Source: Delphinapterus leucas
Taxonomy: Eukaryota > Chordata > Mammalia > Artiodactyla > Monodontidae
Direction: 5' to 3'
DNA length: 64,000 nt
Assembly: GCF_002288925.2 (NCBI RefSeq)
Contig: NW_022098044.1
Coordinates: 14,092,807-14,156,806 of the forward strand
Shown here: one piece after another, positions 46,401 through 57,329 of the stretch
Layout: each line of letters begins with the position of its first letter
Numbering within the stretch: the stretch's first letter is position 1
Position numbers and translations under genes: made by a program
The notes under the pieces: generated by a model
What the model was told of the DNA's origin: nothing
Database searches by the model: none
The model's input: only the letters and a program-made list of their open reading frames with translations

Positions 46401-46769
46401 AAATACATCAGTGTGATTATATCTGAATTCTGGGCATTTTTAAAAAATGTTTTGCATTTGTTCAGAAGGATCGTAAATTTCTTTCATAATGATGAACATT
46501 TAACCTATTTTTGTAAATTCCCTTCCTACGTGACACCTCAGCGAACATAGGAGACCTCAGGCAGATCTAGGGTTGGGCCCTGATTCCCACCTGGGGTCTT
46601 TGGTGGCCCCATTCTCGTGGGTGCTCTCGAGACAGGACTTGAGTTGTTCAGACTTCTCCTCTTCCCTCTCTGGCTGTTCTCCATCACCAACCAAACCAGC
46701 ACTGGAAGAAGGACCTGATGCTTGTGAGGCCAGGAGCTCCTGCTTCCCCACAGCCCTTAGAGACTGGAT
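46401..46769. other. Non-coding, no element recognised
   Basis: No gene or repeat was recognised. Overlapping short ORFs on both strands at 46557-46906 are partly inside the adjoining LTR. Confidence 0.4.
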
Positions 46770-47230
46770 TTGTTTCCTGTAGCTGCTGGAACAATTTAAC
46801 AAACTGGGCAGCTTTAAAAAGCCGAAATTTGTTCTCTCACAGTTCTGGAAGCCAGAAGTTTGAAATCCAGGTGTCACCAGGGCCACACTCCCTCCTGAGA
46901 CTCTAGGGGATGTTCCATTCTTTGCCTCTTCCAGCCTCGGGTGGCTCCAGGCATTTCTTGGGTTGTGGATGCATCACTCCAATTCTGCCTCCGTGTTCAC
47001 ATGGCCTTTTCCTCTCTGGTCTATGCCTCCTCTTCTATCTTTTATAAGGACACTTGTCATTGGATATAGGGCCCACCTGGATAATCCAGGATGATCTTAT
47101 CTTTAATTAAAATCCTTAACTTAATTACGTCTACAAAGACACTTGTTCCAAGAAAGTTCACATTCACAGGTTCCGGGGATGAAAATGAGGACGTATGTTT
47201 TGGGGGGGAGTTACCATTTAGCCCACAATT
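46770..47230 (-). repeat. MaLR LTR, MLT1-like
   Basis: Reverse-strand LTR: 'tttcctgtagctgctggaac', 'ctctcacagttctggaagcc', 'gtgttcacatggccttttcc', 'cttttataaggacacttgtc', ending 'accatttagcccacaatt'. Near full length and diverged. Confidence 0.75.
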
Positions 47231-47800
47231 GAGACCATCCCTCTTTCTAGCCCAGGGCTCTTGACAAAAGGCCATGGAGGCACACAATGGATTCACATTT
47301 TGTAATGTCATTTGTCCCAAGTTTCAGCACCAACTGTTGAATCGCCCACATCAAATGAAGTAAATTCTGCTGTCAATTTTAAGCATCCCTCTCTCCCTCT
47401 CCTCCCTAATCTAGCAACATCTCTTGTACAACAGGTAATGATTGATTTTGAATGAAACAGTGTCTTTTTAAGTTCCCGAGACCCAAAATCTTTCTTTAAT
47501 TTTATGGTAACCGTTAGGGGCTTTGTCGGCAAGGATGACAGGAGTAATCAATCACACAAGAACAGATTTCTAGGTAATTTATACTTAGTCAATCCAAACC
47601 TAATTCCTGAGTGACCTACACTGTGCCTAAGGAGCCTGAAATAATCATGTATTTACCCTTTACCCTGAAATTAGATGGTACTTACTATGCAATTACCTAG
47701 CCACTAAGTGACAATTACCATGTAATTAAATGGTCAGTGGTTACCATATTATTAAATAGCATTGACATGATATTCATTCTGCAGAACCTTGTACTGTCGC
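47231..47800. other. AT-rich block with repeated AATTA words; possible conserved element
   Basis: No repeat family was recognised. From 47640 to 47765 there are spaced near-repeats such as TTACCATGTAATTAAATGGT (47717-47736) and TTACCATATTATTAAATAGC (47741-47760). There are also several CAATTA/TAATTA cores and 'taatcaatcacac' near 47547. This composition suits homeodomain-type binding clusters; function is inference. Confidence 0.35.
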
Positions 47801-48210
47801 CACACAATTCAGCTCCCCACCAAGAAATTACAGTTGTTCCTGGGAAGTTCTGCCCTCTGCTTTGATGGCTTTCAAGTTGGCAGAAATTCCCGGGGCCATG
47901 TGCCTCTAAGGAAGCCGAGAAACAGCCAAAGCTGGGCACAGATGTAACATGGCCTGCTGGACCTGGGCCTCTCGCCAGGCTGGGGCAGCACCTCTGCAGC
48001 CCAGCCCCAGGACAGCACTAGGACATCTGGGTGAATTCCTCAATCCTTCTATGAGAACATGCTGCAGAGGAACAGTAGATATCATGTTCTTTCTCTCCCA
48101 GATGTGGTACCGACCCAGGGGCAGAGCATGCTGGGAGAGACTGAAGCCCTAAGTAAAGCAAGAGTTCTATTTCAGCCTGGGAGAGACCGTCACTAAATCA
48201 TCAAGACAAA
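47801..48210. other. Non-coding, no element recognised
   Basis: No repeat or exon structure was identified. Confidence 0.4.
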
Positions 48211-48350
48211 CATAAGCTGCCTCGTAAGTTCCATGAGGACAGGATCTTTTTCTATCTACCTTATTTATTGCCTTATCACCAACACCATTCCAGGCCCATT
48301 GTAGATGCTCAGTAAACATTATTTGGATGTATTTATTCATTCATTCATTC
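48211..48350 (+). repeat. L2 LINE 3' end
   Basis: 'taagttccatgaggacaggatc', 'ttatcaccaacaccattccagg', 'gtagatgctcagtaaacatt', ending in an ATTCATTC tetranucleotide tail at 48334-48352. This is the L2 3' terminus. Confidence 0.7.
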
Positions 48351-48389
48351 ATTATTTATTTATTCATTTATTGGTATGGATCTACTACA

Positions 48390-48545
48390 TGCCATCCACT
48401 ATGCACTGAAACCTTTTAAGGACACTGAGTTTTGATGGAGTCTCAGAGAGGCTGAGTCACTTGCCCAAGGTCATTATACAACTAGTCAGTGGCAGATGCA
48501 AGACTGAACTCAGGTCTCTCTGACTCTAAATGCTATGCTCTTCCT
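48390..48545 (-). repeat. MIR SINE fragment
   Basis: 'gtctcagagaggctgagtcac', 'ttgcccaaggtcattatacaac', 'agtcagtggcagatgcaagac', 'ctctgactctaaatgct'. Minus-strand MIR. Confidence 0.8.
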
Positions 48546-48669
48546 ACAACACCATGTCTTGGCCACATACAACCTCAAACCACCCTGGATGCTTAGAAAG
48601 ACTCAGAAAAGCTAATGGCTTCCCCAGATGGATCACTTTTGGGTCTAAGCCTTCTTTATGTACAGCAAC

Positions 48670-48795
48670 CATAATAGTTTCTATAACCTGTTATTCACAT
48701 TTAGGAAATGAAGAAAGTGGAGCTCAGAGAGATTAGCTCAGCTCCAAAGTCACACTGCTAGTAAGTTAGGTCGAACTTGGACTCAGAGGCCATAC
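48670..48795 (-). repeat. MIR SINE fragment
   Basis: 'agaaagtggagctcagagagatt', 'ccaaagtcacactgctagtaag', 'aacttggactcagaggcc'. A second minus-strand MIR close to the previous one. Confidence 0.7.
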
Positions 48796-49429
48796 ATCTG
48801 CCTGGTGTTACTGGAGAGAGACAGAATGCCTACCTCAGGCCCTTATATTTTTATCATTAAATTGTTATATCTTTGGGTCAGCATTGTTTCCAGATGTTAC
48901 TGCTAAAATGTAACATCTCACTAGAAATTTCTAACACCCTAGATCAAATTACCTAGCCTCCAAAGACAAACTCAGGGGGAAACATGAGACCAGAGAGGAA
49001 TGGATTAAGTTTGAAGTTGTATAGAGGAAAAGATTCAGGTAATGAATAACAAATAGGTCTCATCTTCAAAGTCAACTCTGATCAATCGATAGCAGCAGCC
49101 TGGAGCACCATATTGCAAAGCCTTCTGAGGTTGTATTAGGGCTCAGCAGGATAAGATATCATGATCGATCAGTGATGTCTGCTATGGACCCTGATGAGGA
49201 AGCAACTGCACACGGGCCTGGTCTTTACCATCTCTGATCTAGACTGTGGGATTCTACAAAATAAGGTCAGGTTTGGAAACTGGCAGGGCTTGGGAGAAGA
49301 CAATGAGTGAGGCCAGAAGGCAACTAAACAAGTAAGGAGTCAAAGATATTTTTTCCCTCACATGCAGGTGCTCAAAAGAGAAAGTGAAAAATAGTGTGTC
49401 AGTAAAATGAAAACTACAAGTCAGGAAAC
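48796..49429. other. Non-coding, no element recognised
   Basis: No gene or nameable repeat was seen. Confidence 0.4.
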
Positions 49430-49557
49430 CTTGCTTCCAGTCTCAGCTCGGCTGTCAATTAACCGTAAGACTTTGACCCCATCACTGCCCCTCTCTGTGT
49501 CTCAGTTTCCTCATCTGTAAAATGAAGGTATTTGAGTAGCAAATCTCCAAACCACTT
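49430..49557 (+). repeat. MIR SINE fragment interrupted by a CHR SINE
   Basis: 'ggctgtcaattaaccgtaag', 'gcccctctctgtgtctcag', 'tttcctcatctgtaaaatgaagg'. A clear plus-strand MIR core that runs up to the CHR SINE insertion. Confidence 0.75.
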
Positions 49558-49575
49558 CCAATTTCAGGATTCTTT

Positions 49576-49782
49576 TTTTTTTTTTTTTTTGCGGTACGCG
49601 GGCCTCTCACTGTTGTGGCCTCTCCCGTTACGGAGCACAGGCTCCGGATGCGCAGGCTCAGCGGCCATGGCTCACGGGCCCAGCTGCTCCGCGGCACGTG
49701 GGATCTTCCCGGACCGGGGCACGAACCCACGTCCCCTGCATCGGCAGGCGGACTCTCAACCACTGTGCCACCAGGGAAGCCC
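49576..49782 (-). mobile_element. CHR-2 type SINE
   Basis: Reverse-strand copy with a long T run (tail) at 49571-49590, 'gcggtacgcgggcctctcac', B-box region near 49720-49730 and head 'accagggaagcc'. CCAATTTCAGGATTCTT is perfectly duplicated at 49558-49574 and 49783-49799. The perfect 17-bp duplication and homopolymer tail point to a recent insertion. Confidence 0.95.
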
Positions 49783-49899
49783 CCAATTTCAGGATTCTTA
49801 AGCTTAGAGTGCATGGCACTGAATTGAGTGAGAAGAAGGGAAGAAGAGAAGCAGGAGAGAAGTGGTAAAAGCTGATCAAACACTTTCCTTATTCCCTAT

Positions 49900-50470
49900 A
49901 GGAGGGGTATCAGAAACAAGGTGGAAACCAATACTTCTGTTTGGGCCACGTTGAGTTTTAGACATCGATTCAACGTCCAAGCAGAGATGTCAAGTAGCAA
50001 TTGAATATATAAGTCTAGAGCTCAAGGGAGATGCCTGGGTAGAAGAAATAAACTTGGGAGTCATCAATAAACAGATGGGGCTGGATAAGATCCCTTGGGG
50101 AGAGAATGAAACTAGAGAGGAGGGCCCAGGGGTGTTTCCAACATTTAGAATTTAAGAACAAAGGGAGGAGCCACAAAGACTCAGAAAGAATGTCCAGTGA
50201 GATAGTGAGAAGCGTAGGAAGAAAGGGTTTCAAGAAGGCAGTTGTCAGCTGGGTGCGATGCAGCTGAGAAATGGAGTTACATAAGGAAGGGGCGTTAGCT
50301 TGGCAAGTTATATCATTGGTGACCTTAATAAAGACTGTTTAAGGGAGTGATAGGGACGAAACCTGATTAGAATGAGCAGAGTGATAGTGACACTGGAACA
50401 GTGCCTTAGAGGAAGAGAAAGTGAGGACAGCACGTATGGACAAAATACCTGGGCTTGGGGGTCACATGGC
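49900..50470 (-). repeat. L2 LINE fragment with a foreign 27-bp patch
   Basis: Reverse-strand L2: 'gagttttagacatcgattc', 'agatgtcaagtagcaattg', 'ttgggagtcatcaataaacag', 'cattggtgaccttaataaag', 'agtgaggacagcacgtatgg'. A 27-bp word at 50387-50413 is out of place within it; see the finding on templated copying. Confidence 0.75.
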
Positions 50471-51169
50471 TCATAGCTCATTGTTGGCTTATAATGTTTT
50501 TTTGAGAAGGTATGTGAAGGGGTCTGTCATAGCACTCGATATTGTAGGTGCTCAAAAATATAAATTCCTGTTCCTTTAATTCACCTGCATTTAATCAGTC
50601 ATTTTCCACAGAGATGCCTTTCTGACAACTTGTCAGGGCCCCCTTTCAGAGTCTAGTATTAAAAGTCTTTTATCTTGACCTTGGCCCTGGGGGAAAGTGA
50701 TAGACCTGTTAGGTTTGCCTGCCCATCCTTTCACCTCCCATGGTCCTGCTGGATGGATATCTCATCAGACAGGCCACTGCTAAGGCCAGAAGATGCTTTA
50801 TTCAAGGAAAGGAAATTAATCATGTACAAATGACTTCTAAGGAAACCCTGCCAAGGATGGTATGTGAGAGGCCCATGAATACTGCAATGAGGGCTGTCAT
50901 CCTCAGCCACAAGTTTTACCAATCCTCCTGCAGGAATTTTATAGTCAATATCCTAGTGCTACCAAACAAGTATGGTTACTGACTCATTATTCATCTTACT
51001 TTCCTGCAGCAGAGACACTAGACTATCCATAGTAGCTGGTGATGTTCATACTGACCAATCCATCCATCCATCCATCCGTTGATTTGTTCAACCCACACCT
51101 TCTGAGCACCCATTTGCAGAGCACTATGCTCCATGTTGTGCGATATGCAATGAAGAGTATGACATTTAT
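50471..51169. other. Non-coding, no element recognised
   Basis: A (CCAT)n microsatellite lies at 51057-51077. No gene or nameable repeat was seen. Short ORFs at 50731-50982 overlap on opposite strands. Confidence 0.4.
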
Positions 51170-51695
51170 GCAAAACTCATAAACAAATATTTATTGAGTA
51201 TCTACTATGTGCTAGTTTTCTAGGCTCTGAGGTCCAGCAGTGAACAAAACAAACTAAAATCCCAGTCCTTATAGAGCTTCTATATTCTAATAGTTCTGGG
51301 CCCTGGGCTCAGACATCTTATAAAACAGGTTGGGAAAGGACAACAACTAAAGAATGAAATCCCCATAGACCAAAGCAAATAGTTAAATGTCTGTCAAAAG
51401 GTTCAAGTGGTAAAGGTATTAGAACCCATCCAAGGTGCGATCACCCAGCTCTGAAAGACTTCCTGGAGGAGGTGACACTGGAACAGTGCCTTAGAGGATA
51501 GAAGCTTTTGACAGAGGAGGATGAGTGGAGAGGGCTTTCCAGGAGGGCAAGATTAGGAGCAAAAGTAGCAAGATGGAGATGAGCAAGGATGTCTAAGATA
51601 TGTGGGGGAGAAAAGACTAGAAAAACAGTTTGAGGAATGATGACGGAGGACCTTCAAAGCCACACTAGGGAGTCTGGGCTTTGTGGGGAACCATG
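51170..51695 (-). repeat. L2 LINE 3' part
   Basis: Reverse-strand L2 from its 3' end: 'aatatttattgagtatctactatgtgc' (in pieces), 'cagcagtgaacaaaacaaac', 'cttcctggaggaggtgacac', 'gctttccaggagggcaag', 'ccttcaaagccacactaggg'. Contains the in-place source of the 27-bp word (51472-51498). Confidence 0.75.
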
Positions 51696-51839
51696 CTGAG
51701 AGTGTAAATAAGGAAGGGAAATGAGGAAGCAGTGCATGAGGATGATCTCCATGTGCAGAACGTACAGGAAGATGAAACCAAAGTGGCTCCTGTGTCTGTG
51801 GTCCCAACTCAATGTCAGATGCCTTACATTTAGGACCTT

Positions 51840-52190
51840 GTGCTTTCTTCTTTTTAAATTTCTTAAATAATGTTTTATCTGGGAAAAAATCACAAACTTA
51901 CAGAAAAGTTGCAAGTACAGTTTTTTCCTAAACTATCTGAGGGTAAGTTGCTGATCAAAATCCCCACCATCTCCAAATTCTTTTTGTATTGAATTTCCTA
52001 TACAAAAGGACATTCTCCCACAGAGCCACGACAGAATTCTCAAAATCAGGAAGTTAAGATTGATCATTACCATTACTTGGTCTTCAGACCAAATTCCAGT
52101 TTCATCAGTTATCCCAATAATACCCTTTAAAGTAAATCAATCCAGTTCAGAATTTCACACTGCATTTAGCTGTCATGTCTGTTCAGTGTC
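51840..52190 (-). repeat. Old L1 (L1ME-like) 3'UTR fragment
   Basis: 'cacaaacttacagaaaagttgc', 'ctatctgagggtaagttgctg', 'acaaaaggacattctcccac', 'caaaatcaggaagttaag', 'agttatcccaataataccc'. Typical of the reverse strand of old L1 3'UTRs. Confidence 0.7.
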
Positions 52191-52229
52191 CTTCACTCTG
52201 AGACAGTTCCTCAGTCTTTACAAACCTCA

Positions 52230-52395
52230 TTTGAATCTCTCAACAACCTTGCTAGGTAGATGCTATTATTATCTCCACTGTGCAAGAGAAGAAACTGAGG
52301 CTCCGAGAGGTTAAATAATGAGTCCAAGGTGTCCTGGTGACAGAGGGTCAAACCATGTGTGATTCTGAAGCCAAGCATCCCAGCATCTGATCTGG
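52230..52395 (-). repeat. MIR SINE fragment
   Basis: 'ctaggtagatgctattattatc', 'gagaagaaactgaggctccgag', 'gtgacagagggtcaaacc'. Minus-strand MIR. Confidence 0.75.
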
Positions 52396-53105
52396 AAAAG
52401 TGAGCAGTTAGGACTCAATCCAGTGAGAGCATCATGAGATTGATAAGGAACCAGTCCAAGCTCATGGCAATAAAAATAGATGTGAGGGACCACACCAAGG
52501 AAGAGTCAACCAGTAATTGGTTTGTTTGATGGGTTCACTGACAGCATCGGTTAAAAGATGACTGAGGTATTGAGCTTGTGTGACTGTCAAGGATGGGTGA
52601 GTGAGAATGACAGTAAGTAAGTTCCTGTCTGAGCTGCAGAGATTTCCACCGGATGTGAGCTTTCAATGAGCTACCGGGATGGAGCTTTTCCATGGGGAGT
52701 ATATCCCTGTGGGAAGATCTTTGTCTTGGAGGCAATGGAGACCCATGTTGAAAGTTGAGGGCATCCCCCATACTGAAAGGCCATTTTCTTTGCTTTCTGC
52801 AGGTGAACCTCTTCAAAAATTTCCTCTATGTGTAGCTTCTTTTTAAAATGCAGTTACCACTTGGAGGGTTAAATCATTAAACCCATGTAAACTTATTTTG
52901 AATTAGTTTATATCATCAATTGCCTACATGATAGGAAGAACTCAAAAAATCATGAAAGCTCCAGTCACCAGGGAGCTTATAGAGAGTGGACCCCAAAACC
53001 TCAGAGGAAAGTGTTTTATACAAAGACGGAAGAGGTGTCACGTAAAGACACCCAACTTCCCAGCGTGGGCAAATCAGAGAAGTAGGCAACACCAACAGAG
53101 CTTCT
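52396..53105. other. Non-coding, no element recognised
   Basis: No gene or nameable repeat was seen. Confidence 0.4.
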
Positions 53106-53109
53106 ACCA

Positions 53110-53330
53110 TCTGTCTGGCACAGTGTTCCAGGCTTTGCCATACATATCTCATCTGTCGACACCCATGATGTCAGTGGTGCTCTCCTGATTTTAGAGATGA
53201 AGAAAATAAAGCTCAAAGAGGCTAAACACCTCATCCAAGTTCATCTACAGGACATAGCTGTGATCGAGTTAGGATTCAAGCTTTCAAACCCAGGGGTCTT
53301 CAGTCCCAAAGCCCAGGCTATCTACCCTGC
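53110..53330 (-). repeat. MIR SINE fragment
   Basis: 'tgttccaggctttgccatac', 'agagatgaagaaaataaagc', 'acacctcatccaagttcatc', 'gagttaggattcaagctttc'. Minus-strand MIR, long. Confidence 0.7.
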
Positions 53331-53819
53331 TTCCCTGTCTGCATGAACTCCGGGGACTCAGCGTTGTTGGGTAGGTTGGGCTCCTGGCTGACCTTGACCC
53401 CAAGAGATCAGAAGGGTCAACTAAGCCTTGTGGTCTTACTTGGAAACGTGCCTGGTTTGCACAAGTTGAGGCACTGGTGGAGCAGTGGGGTAAGCCACAG
53501 ATAGCCTGCTGGCCTCAGGCCAGTTCTCTTCTTCCCCTCCAAGAGCTTGTGGACTGGCCTGGCACTAGTGGCAGAAACTTCCTGCTTCCTGGTTCTCCCC
53601 ATATACATGTTGAATGGGCAAGATGGTTCCCCACATGACATGGGTCATGGGAGAAATGAAGACATGGACCCAGCAGGTAGTTGAACCAAGGACAAATCAT
53701 ATCCGTCACATGGGTATAATTTTCATGAAGCCTGCCGAACCCACAGCCAAGGTCATGTTACATCAAAGAGGCACCTAAGTGCTAATTAAATGCCACAACT
53801 CTCACCTAGGGATCTGAGT
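53331..53819. other. Non-coding, no element recognised
   Basis: Unique-looking sequence. Short overlapping minus-strand ORFs (53417-53709) have no recognisable domain. Confidence 0.4.
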
Positions 53820-53821
53820 TA

Positions 53822-54367
53822 CAGTAAGTCCCCTACATATGAACCTTTAAGTTGTGAACTTTCAAAGATGCAAACGTGCGTACCAGCCCCTGGATGCCAG
53901 CTGTTGTACTGTACTACTGTATTTTGTTTTTTTTTTTTGCGGTACGCGGGCCTCTCACTGTTGTGGCCTCTCCCGTGGCGGAGCACAGGCTCCGGACGTG
54001 CAGGCTCAGCGGCCATGGCCCACGGGCCAAGCCGCTCTGCGGCATGTGGGATCTTCCTGGACCGGGGCACGAACCCGTGTCCCCTGCATCGGCAGGCGGA
54101 CTCTCAACCACGGTGCCACCAAGGAAGCCCTGTGCTACTGTACTTTTCAAGGTACTGTAAGAATAGAAATGTTTTCTGTATTTTTTGTGTTTGTTTTCTA
54201 TGTACCTATTATTTGTGTGAAAAGTATTATAAACCTATTACAGTACAGTGCTATATAGCCGATTGTGTTAGTTGGGTACCTAGGCTAACTTTGTTGGACT
54301 TACAGACAAATTGGACTTAAGAACATGCTATCAGAATGGAACTCGTTCATATGTAGGGGACTTCCTG
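53822..54367. mobile_element. Non-autonomous Tc1/mariner (Tigger-like) DNA transposon carrying a SINE
   Basis: Terminal inverted repeats are CAGTAAGTCCCCTACATAT at the left and, reversed, CAGGAAGTCCCCTACATAT at the right; they agree at 22 of 23 positions through GAAC. TA flanks both ends (53820-53821 and 54368-54369), the target rule of this superfamily. Without the SINE at 53926-54130 and its duplication the element is about 325 bp with no ORF, so it is MITE-like and was moved by a transposase encoded elsewhere. Confidence 0.8.
53926..54130 (-). mobile_element. CHR-2 type SINE inside the DNA transposon
   Basis: Reverse-strand copy: T run, 'gcggtacgcgggcctctcac', B-box region near 54070, head 'gtgccaccaaggaagcc'. 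TGTACTACTGTATTTT (53910-53925) and TGTGCTACTGTACTTTT (54131-54147) are a slightly diverged target duplication. Confidence 0.92.
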
Positions 54368-54529
54368 TATTTCAGTGATAATTTACCTTTGGACAATACC
54401 CATCACCCCCCTGCCCCTATTTGCCACATCCTCTTCTTTATCAGCCTCCCCTCTGGGGACCCAAGAATGCACTGTGGGTTACCATCAGGCATGATGGAGT
54501 AAAATAGAAAAGCCAGACAAACTTCGGTT

Positions 54530-54695
54530 CTAAAATCCCTGATGAGCCACCTTGGGCTCTAGTCTTCATCTCTAAAATGTAATGACAGTAGGGGAACTAG
54601 CACATAGTTTTAAGAATGGAATAAGATATGGCTTATTAAGTGTTTAGTTCAGGGCCTGGCCCTAAATAAGTGCTCGATAAATGTTACCTACAGTC
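54530..54695 (+). repeat. MIR SINE fragment
   Basis: 'agtcttcatctctaaaatgtaatg', 'gaatggaataagatatggc', 'ttcagggcctggccctaaataagtgctcg' (in pieces). Plus-strand MIR with its 3' part. Confidence 0.75.
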
Positions 54696-55005
54696 AAAAT
54701 AAAACAACTCTGGACTTGGGGGTGGAGGGTGGAGTACTCTTGACATAGGAGGAGTACTACTGCAATAGAGGGAACATTCCAACCAGGAGATCTTCAAATG
54801 TCTCGAGGATTAAGGAGACAGGAGCTTTGCTTTTATAAGGAGGAGTGAACAAGGCTGGGGAGAACCAGGTGTGGGGAAGTAGGATGAACAAGGATGAATG
54901 GGTGGAGGTGTCCTGACCTGACAGTAAATCAGAGACAAGGCAGTGAGGCTTTTGAATCTTTGCTATTTTCAGGAATCGGTAAAATTCACCACAATGAAAG
55001 CATGT
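54696..55005. other. Non-coding, no element recognised
   Basis: No gene or nameable repeat was seen. Confidence 0.4.
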
Positions 55006-55140
55006 TTAAGCTCTGTGAGCCTCTGTTTCCTCCTCTGTAAAATGGGGATAATAAGTTACTTCCCAGGACTGTTGGGCAGCATGGAGACAAGGGATGCCAT
55101 GTGCCAACCACAGGTCCTGCTGCATGGTGAACACTAAATA
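55005..55140 (+). repeat. MIR SINE fragment
   Basis: 'agctctgtgagcctctgtttcc', 'cctctgtaaaatggggataata', 'ttcccaggactgttgg'. Plus-strand MIR. Confidence 0.75.
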
Positions 55141-57247
55141 GTGTTCATTTTTCTTACCGTTGCGGAATCACTCTGTGATTGTTGCAAACCCTGTGCTCAG
55201 CACCTTAGGAGTGAAAACTATGTGGCAGATTCTGAGGCACTGAGGCAGAAAAGGCTGGAGCATCTAAGATTAGCCCCCAAGAAGGTGTGATCGAGATGGG
55301 AATCAATGTCAGGCTCTTGCCTCCCTGCTGGTGTTGGACCAACACTTCAGCTGCAAACTTGTCATCCTTACCCAACCCAGTCAGAGGAGCCATCCCTGGG
55401 GGCCCTTCCTCCAGCCTCCCTGGATGCAGAGATCTCTGCAGCACCTGCAGGCTTGTTGAGAACACAGAGAGCTTCTGCCCCTTCTTTGCTGCCCTTTTCT
55501 AGGCCATAAGAGGAGACAAGTTTGAACATCTCCATCATCCCTGGGCTGTGCCATTCTAAGCCACAGCCTGTCTGAAATTAACACATCATGGCGTTCAGGA
55601 AAATCCCAGCAGCGTCATCAGCCTTCCTAGACCCAGAATACTGGCACTGCCCTGATTTCTGTTCTCGTACCTGCAGGCTGGGCACACTCTCCAAGTCCCC
55701 CTTTCCTGCAGATGGCTGACAGCTAAGCAGAGGGCAGTGCACAAATGCTCCTTCCTGGGAACACAGCTAAGGACCAGCGACCCCAGACACCCACCACAGC
55801 CCTTCAGTCAGCTCATCCCATGGTGCTGCACAGCTTGCCTTGTGAGGGCTGATGTAAATATAGTTCCCTTGGGGCAGCCAGGAGGAGCCCGGCCAGCCAG
55901 CATCCTGTTACCAGCTTGCTCTTCACATGCTACTTGGTTTCACCACTTGGAGCTGCTCCCCACTCTGGGCTCATTACTCAAGGGCTCTGGAAGCAGGGCC
56001 AGCTTGCATTTTTATGGTTTTCTTCCTGCCACCTCGGCCCTGCAGGCACACCATCTCTAAGGATCTCCTCCTTTGTGAGGAGTGTTACAAAATGCTACAG
56101 AAATGCATCTGGATCTGATCTGAGCCTAGCAGTGCATGCTTTGGGCCTCACTGAGGCTGCCTTGGCTCCCGCGACACCTGAGACACATAAGCCGGAAGCT
56201 GAAATCCTAAGAAAATACACTTTTTTAATGCACCTCTGGTGTCTTTTTGTCATGGAAAATGGGACTTAATGTAGAAACAAACAAAAAAGGCATATGATAC
56301 AAAAGGATCCATTTTCTTGTGGGTGGTCTCTGTACCTAACCTAGTCCTCCAGATCTGATCTTGGCTTCTCTCAACCCTGGTCCAGGCTCCCCACCCCAGC
56401 TCAGGGCCAGGGGCAAACCTGCCTCTGTCAGTCTGGCTCTTAATCTCACCTCTTTTGCTGGCACTTTAGTTACAGCAGTATCTCTGCAGAGCCTGAGAAC
56501 AGCCTGCAAGCTGCATTTGGCCTTCAGACAAATTTATTTGGCCCACCCCTTGGATGGCTTCCACATTTTAATTTTGTCAGTATTTTTTAACCTGACAATT
56601 TCACCTAAAAAAAAAAAAAAAAAAATCAAAACTTCTGGCTTTGCTCGGGGAAAAAAAATCAGAAGATCTGCTAACACTGGGTCCACATTTCTACACTGCA
56701 AAATGGACTGAAGCTGAGTTGCAGCAAGTCCCTTTAAACAGGGCATATGCTCTCCAGCTCACCACCATCAAACACTCGGTCATTTATTTATCAAAGTTAT
56801 TGAGTGCCTCTAATAGACCAGCCTTCCCCGGGTCCTGCTGTTAGAGTGAAGAAGAACAGAGTGAATTCCCTGCCGTTTCAGAAGGTGTGTGCCAGCATCC
56901 CCATTTTCTCCTAACGCGGAGGAGGGCAAACAGTTGGCATTCATCACCATACTCATACTGTTGTTTCCTTTTCAGTTAAGAGAACGGTATTGCTCACACT
57001 GGCCCCACCTCACTCTTATGTTACTAATGGGCCCCTGTAGACATCTGAACAGGAACACCTACTACAACCCTCTTTTATCTGCCCAGACCACTAGAGTGAG
57101 AAAACTGGAAGAGCAGGAATGTGACATGCATTCTTGTATTCTCAGTGATTATGTCAGAATCTGTCACAAAGTATATTCTTAGCAAATAGAAATATAGATA
57201 CAGAAAGATGTATGCTAGGAGTTGGTACAATCAAAAATTAAAAGGTT
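55141..57247. other. Repeat-poor non-coding stretch
   Basis: Apart from an A run at 56607-56627, no repeat landmark was recognised. ORFs of 60-117 codons occur in several overlapping frames at 55200-56270 (for example 55916-56269 plus), without domains or splice context. Exons of a host gene cannot be excluded but I have no positive evidence. Confidence 0.35.
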
Positions 57248-57318
57248 AGGGCTGCCCTGGTGACATGTCCCCTGCATCGGCAGGCGGACTCTCAACCACT
57301 GAGCCACCAGGGAAACCC
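57248..57318. repeat. Fold-back remnant of a CHR-2 SINE head
   Basis: The left 'agggctgccctggtgac' (57248-57264) resembles the plus-strand SINE head. The right 57265-57318 is the minus-strand head, from 'atgtcccctgcatcggcagg' to 'gccaccagggaaaccc'. No tail or body is present. The two heads pair with each other as a short inverted repeat. Confidence 0.7.
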
Positions 57319-57329
57319 CTGGTATTCTT

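Noticed and set aside
53790..54320. 176-codon plus-strand open frame
   Set aside because: It runs through a reverse-strand CHR-2 SINE and the flanking DNA transposon; the same SINE frame recurs at 49532-49801, 12175-12405 and 57502-57779 (minus).
55200..56270. Cluster of 60-117 codon ORFs that might be exons
   Set aside because: They overlap in several frames and both strands, with no splice-site pattern or domain; insufficient evidence for a gene.
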